Source: Candidatus Omnitrophota bacterium
GTDB taxonomy: Bacteria > Omnitrophota > Gorgyraeia > JABMRN01 > RBG-13-46-9
NCBI GenBank assembly: GCA_016782495.1
Contig: JADHYL010000025.1
Coordinates: 1-6,124 of the forward strand
DNA: 6,124 nt
Reading direction: 5' to 3'
Below the pieces are notes generated by a model, which was not told the DNA's origin, did not search any database, and worked only from the letters and a program-made list of their open reading frames with translations. Position numbers and translations under genes: made by a program. Position 1 is the first letter of the stretch. The number at the start of each line of letters is the position of its first letter. Shown here piece by piece: positions 5,361 through 6,124 of this stretch.

Positions 5361-6124
5361 ATGCGTAAGATTATAAGAAGGTTACAGGGTCAGCGTTCAG
5401 CGTTCAGCGGACAGCGTTCAGATTGCACGTTGAACGCTATACGATGTCCGCTGAAACTTATATTTTTTCTAATGCTTTTCTGCACGCTGTCCGCTGTCCG
5501 CTGTCCGCTGTCACACGCTAATAACATCTCCGTCTCAAGCGTCACCACAGACGCGCAGGATACCGGTAATGACACCCTCGAAATCCAGTTTAACTTATCT
5601 TGGGAAAACTCATGGCGGGATGCTACCAACTACGACGCGGCGTGGGTATTCGTCAAATACTCCACAGACTCGGGCGTGACCTGGAACCACGCTTATCTTT
5701 CTGCCACTGCCGGCGACCACACCATGCCCGCGGGTTACGAATGCAAGGTAGGAACAACCGATGTCAGCGGCAGTAAAGGGGTGGGCGTTTTTATCCAGCG
5801 TTCCTCTACCGGCTCAGGCACGGCCTCATTAAGCGGCGTAAAACTAATCTGGAATTACGCGGAAAACACTAATGACGTCGTAACCGATGACGAGGCGGCG
5901 CATCCGATAACGACACAAATCCGGGTTATGGCAATAGAGATGGTCCATATCCCCGAAGGCACATTCAGCGCCGGCTCAGGCGGAGCCGAGTCATCTTGTT
6001 TTACCAAGACGATGATTGATACCGCCAATGCCACCACGGCTCCTTCGGGCAGTCCATTGGCAGGCGGCTATCCTTCCGACCAGACCGTGCCTAATAACGC
6101 CTCCTGGCCCAATGGTTTTGGAGC
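5361..6124 (+). CDS. Exported protein with SUMF1/FGE-like domain, 3' end beyond window
   Basis: The frame stays open from ATG 5361 to the window end: 254 full codons, so the gene is partial. The signal peptide is residues 1-53: basic MRKIIRR, a repeat-coded stretch (about 11-20), hydrophobic LKLIFFLMLF (31-40), a second repeat-coded stretch (about 42-51), and cleavage motif SHA before N54. Residues ~54-190 form a beta-rich module (FNLSWENSWRD, DAAWVFVKYSTDSGVTW, GVGVFIQRS, VKLIWNY). At 192-203 IEMVHIPEGTFS opens a formylglycine-generating-enzyme/SUMF1-type domain, followed by GSGG and a Ser/Thr/Pro-rich piece. Family knowledge: such beta module plus SUMF1-like proteins are common exported proteins in environmental bacteria, and many lack the catalytic cysteines of true FGE. 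The part needed to check this is outside the window. Probably not part of the secretion machine; it could be a substrate, which is speculation. G+C is clearly higher than in the preceding gene. Confidence 0.82.
   Translation, partial: MRKIIRRLQGQRSAFSGQRSDCTLNAIRCPLKLIFFLMLFCTLSAVRCPLSHANNISVSSVTTDAQDTGNDTLEIQFNLSWENSWRDATNYDAAWVFVKYSTDSGVTWNHAYLSATAGDHTMPAGYECKVGTTDVSGSKGVGVFIQRSSTGSGTASLSGVKLIWNYAENTNDVVTDDEAAHPITTQIRVMAIEMVHIPEGTFSAGSGGAESSCFTKTMIDTANATTAPSGSPLAGGYPSDQTVPNNASWPNGFG
5391..5421 (+). repeat. 7-bp tandem array in the SUMF1-like gene signal peptide, forward
   Basis: CAGCGTT at 5391-5397 and 5398-5404, CAGCGGA at 5405-5411, CAGCGTT at 5412-5418 and CAG at 5419-5421. It is the same unit and orientation as the array at 4941-4978. 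It encodes QRSAFSGQRS in the n-region. Confidence 0.92.
5431..5515 (-). repeat. Inverted copies of the 7-bp array in the same signal peptide
   Basis: Reverse-orientation units: TGAACGC at 5431-5437, TGTCCGC at 5445-5451, then after the hydrophobic core TGCACGC at 5481-5487, TGTCCGC three times at 5488-5508, and a degenerate TGTCACA at 5509-5515. CAGCGGACAGCG (5405-5416) has perfect 12-base complements at 5485-5496 and, shifted by one unit each, at 5492-5503. Forward and inverted arrays thus flank the hydrophobic-core codons and could form a hairpin. Confidence 0.88.

Noticed and set aside
4941..5515. CRISPR array
   Set aside because: Units are 7 bp, contiguous and without spacers; no cas genes nearby.
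5361..5520. Lipoprotein signal in the SUMF1-like protein (Cys41 or Cys48)
   Set aside because: Residues before each Cys (LMLF and SAVR) do not form a lipobox; the SHA motif before N54 is a better cleavage site.
5390..5629. 79-residue reverse-strand open frame
   Set aside because: Mostly translation of the 7-bp arrays on the other strand; the forward frame continues into a recognisable SUMF1-like domain.

Overview
The window carries one strand of tightly packed genes, all on +, from an uncultured-looking Gram-negative bacterium. It holds part of a type II secretion / type IV pilus-like locus. Several things point to a two-membrane organism of the Omnitrophota (Omnitrophica) kind: an outer-membrane secretin, four consecutive or near-consecutive Sec-exported proteins, a four-helix-bundle (S23/IVP-type) gene, an exported formylglycine-generating-enzyme-like (SUMF1) protein, and many short repeats running through gene starts. 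That lineage call is inference; there is no rRNA or marker gene here.

Layout. 1-189: leader with an intrinsic-terminator hairpin (129-162) just before the first gene. 190-1053: ExeA/GspA-family AAA+ ATPase. 1119-1778: single-pass inner-membrane protein with a GspC-like periplasmic domain. 1778-3421: secretin (GspD/PilQ superfamily), overlapping the previous gene by 1 base. 3414-3719: small exported coiled-coil protein, overlapping the secretin by 8 bases. 3733-4938: exported long coiled-coil protein with two C-terminal TPRs. 4941-4978: 7-bp repeat array. 4987-5343: AT-richer four-helix-bundle gene. 5361 to the window end: exported protein with a SUMF1-like domain, cut by the window edge. No stretch over 300 bases lacks a gene.

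The first five genes look like one transcription unit. The ATPase would work in the cytoplasm, possibly to help place or assemble the secretin. The GspC-like protein would link the inner membrane to the secretin, the secretin forms the outer-membrane channel, and the two coiled-coil proteins are periplasmic and may be accessory assembly factors. The last two genes are probably not part of the secretion machine.

The most unusual signal is in the signal peptides. Three of the four exported proteins have signal peptides encoded largely by repetitive DNA: an 8-bp tandem array (secretin), a roughly 145-bp palindromic REP-like element nested inside a second inverted repeat (coiled-coil/TPR protein), and inverted 7-bp arrays (SUMF1-like protein). 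The hydrophobic cores of all four share an in-frame CTAAT-containing motif, and two are themselves degenerate 7-8 bp tandem repeats. Signal-peptide coding DNA in this genome therefore looks like a preferred landing and growth site for short repeats, possibly a source of new export signals and of frameshift switching.
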